Source of the DNA: Cyclospora cayetanensis
Lineage: Eukaryota; Apicomplexa; Conoidasida; Eucoccidiorida; Eimeriidae
Length of the DNA: 49,723 nt
Assembly (NCBI RefSeq): GCF_002999335.1
Contig: NW_020312190.1
Location: forward strand, 1 to 49,723
Direction: 5' to 3'
The position numbers were made by a program, and so were the translations under genes. Positions 49,083 to 49,723 of this stretch are shown in pieces (the stretch's first letter is position 1; each line of letters starts with the position of its first letter). Under the pieces are notes generated by a model. That model was not told the origin of the DNA. It saw only the letters and a list, made by a program, of their open reading frames with translations, and did not search any database.

Positions 49083-49723
49083 CCTGCAAGAAGTGATGAA
49101 TGCGAACTGGCATGACTTTCTCAGTTCACTACTGATCCTTGTTTCGATATGCGCAGTGTAGTAGGGAGTTCCAGAGTATACCTTGTAGTGTGTTCAAAAA
49201 TGACAAGATCGTGCTTCGTGCCTGTCGGTCCAGACCAGTGGAATTGCAGGGCAGCGGGACGTTTCCAGCCTTGTCGTCACCAGTTAGGTGTAGCGGGCTA
49301 TGCTACACTTGAACATAATCTACACTTGCTACCTTCTACTAGGAACCCGTAAAGAAGTGGATTACAGGTTTGTCTGTTTATATACCTTATGTTTTACGGA
49401 GCAGTTTTAGTAATCATGTAAGAAGGGGTACAAAATGCGTGCATATGTGCCCGACACTATGTGCAATTAGCTGTGAAACCTCAAATCGCTTAGATGAAAC
49501 ATCTACGCGCACCCCAGCTGTTTCCTCTTCATATGTCAGCAACTATGAGAAACTCCTCAACGAAAGCAAAGATCCAATTGGGAAAAAGTCCAATGAGAGC
49601 GTTATTGGTATAAAATAATTAATCTTCGTGCAGGCCTGGCCACTTGCTACAGGCCTTCATGCAAATCATGACTCCTATGTCTATACCGAAGTCAGCCTAA
49701 TAGCAAGCTATGGGATAACCCAG
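49083..49723. other. Right-edge sequence, no gene recognised
   Basis: Probably 3' UTR of the small plus-strand gene followed by intergenic DNA. A plus-strand frame at 49370-49618 has no recognisable motif. Alternative splicing into 49048-49160 would extend a different frame (DTASPGSDSNISLQEVM), so the last exon of the upstream gene is not certain. Confidence 0.4.

Noticed and set aside
49040..49085. tRNA-like B box (GGTTCGGATTCGAA) near 49064
   Set aside because: No acceptor stem or A-box arrangement could be built upstream; the segment is part of a predicted exon.

Overview
This is nuclear DNA from a coccidian apicomplexan, most likely an Eimeria- or Cyclospora-like member of the Eimeriidae. 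The evidence is intron-split genes with GTRAGT/AG junctions, very long proteins padded with homopolymeric Q/A/S runs, a gene resembling an oocyst wall protein, and relics of Ty3/gypsy-type retrotransposons. Assignment to a genus is inference. Nothing here is bacterial: there are no operons, ribosome binding sites or CRISPR arrays.

Layout, left to right. (1) 1-397, + strand: the last two exons of an unidentified gene. (2) 2043-7430, - strand: a five-exon secreted Cys-rich protein of the oocyst wall protein type, with two huge disordered insertions. (3) 9580-14700, - strand: a two-exon HHxxxDG (condensation-type) acyltransferase enlarged to about 1,630 residues. (4) About 16.2-21.2 kb, - strand: a dead Ty3/gypsy element bounded by two diverged direct repeats (putative LTRs) and carrying recognisable RT, RNase H and integrase fragments. 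(5) About 22.2-22.9 kb, + strand: a second RT relic in the opposite orientation. (6) 23937-40742, + strand: a 13-exon UTP20 gene encoding the giant HEAT-repeat component of the small-subunit processome, reconstructed in phase to 4,796 residues. (7) 41767-47180, - strand, tail-to-tail with UTP20: a KDM5/JARID-like JmjN-JmjC-C5HC2 histone demethylase with a polyQ tail. One of its introns carries a 40-bp minisatellite. (8) 47694-49082, + strand, divergent from the demethylase: a small six-exon gene of unknown function.

The genes do not form a pathway cluster. UTP20 (ribosome biogenesis) and the demethylase (chromatin) are housekeeping or regulatory nuclear proteins. The wall protein is expected in sporogonic or macrogamete stages. 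The acyltransferase is metabolic with unknown substrate. The 8-9 kb between the acyltransferase and UTP20 is a retrotransposon graveyard with no intact gene that I can support.

All splice junctions were inferred by eye from GT/AG signals, frame continuity and family knowledge, without transcripts. In every multi-exon model the summed coding length is divisible by three. I found no clearly novel multi-gene system. The best leads are the insertion-laden acyltransferase, the wall protein with its giant disordered inserts, and the minisatellite inside the JmjC-encoding intron.
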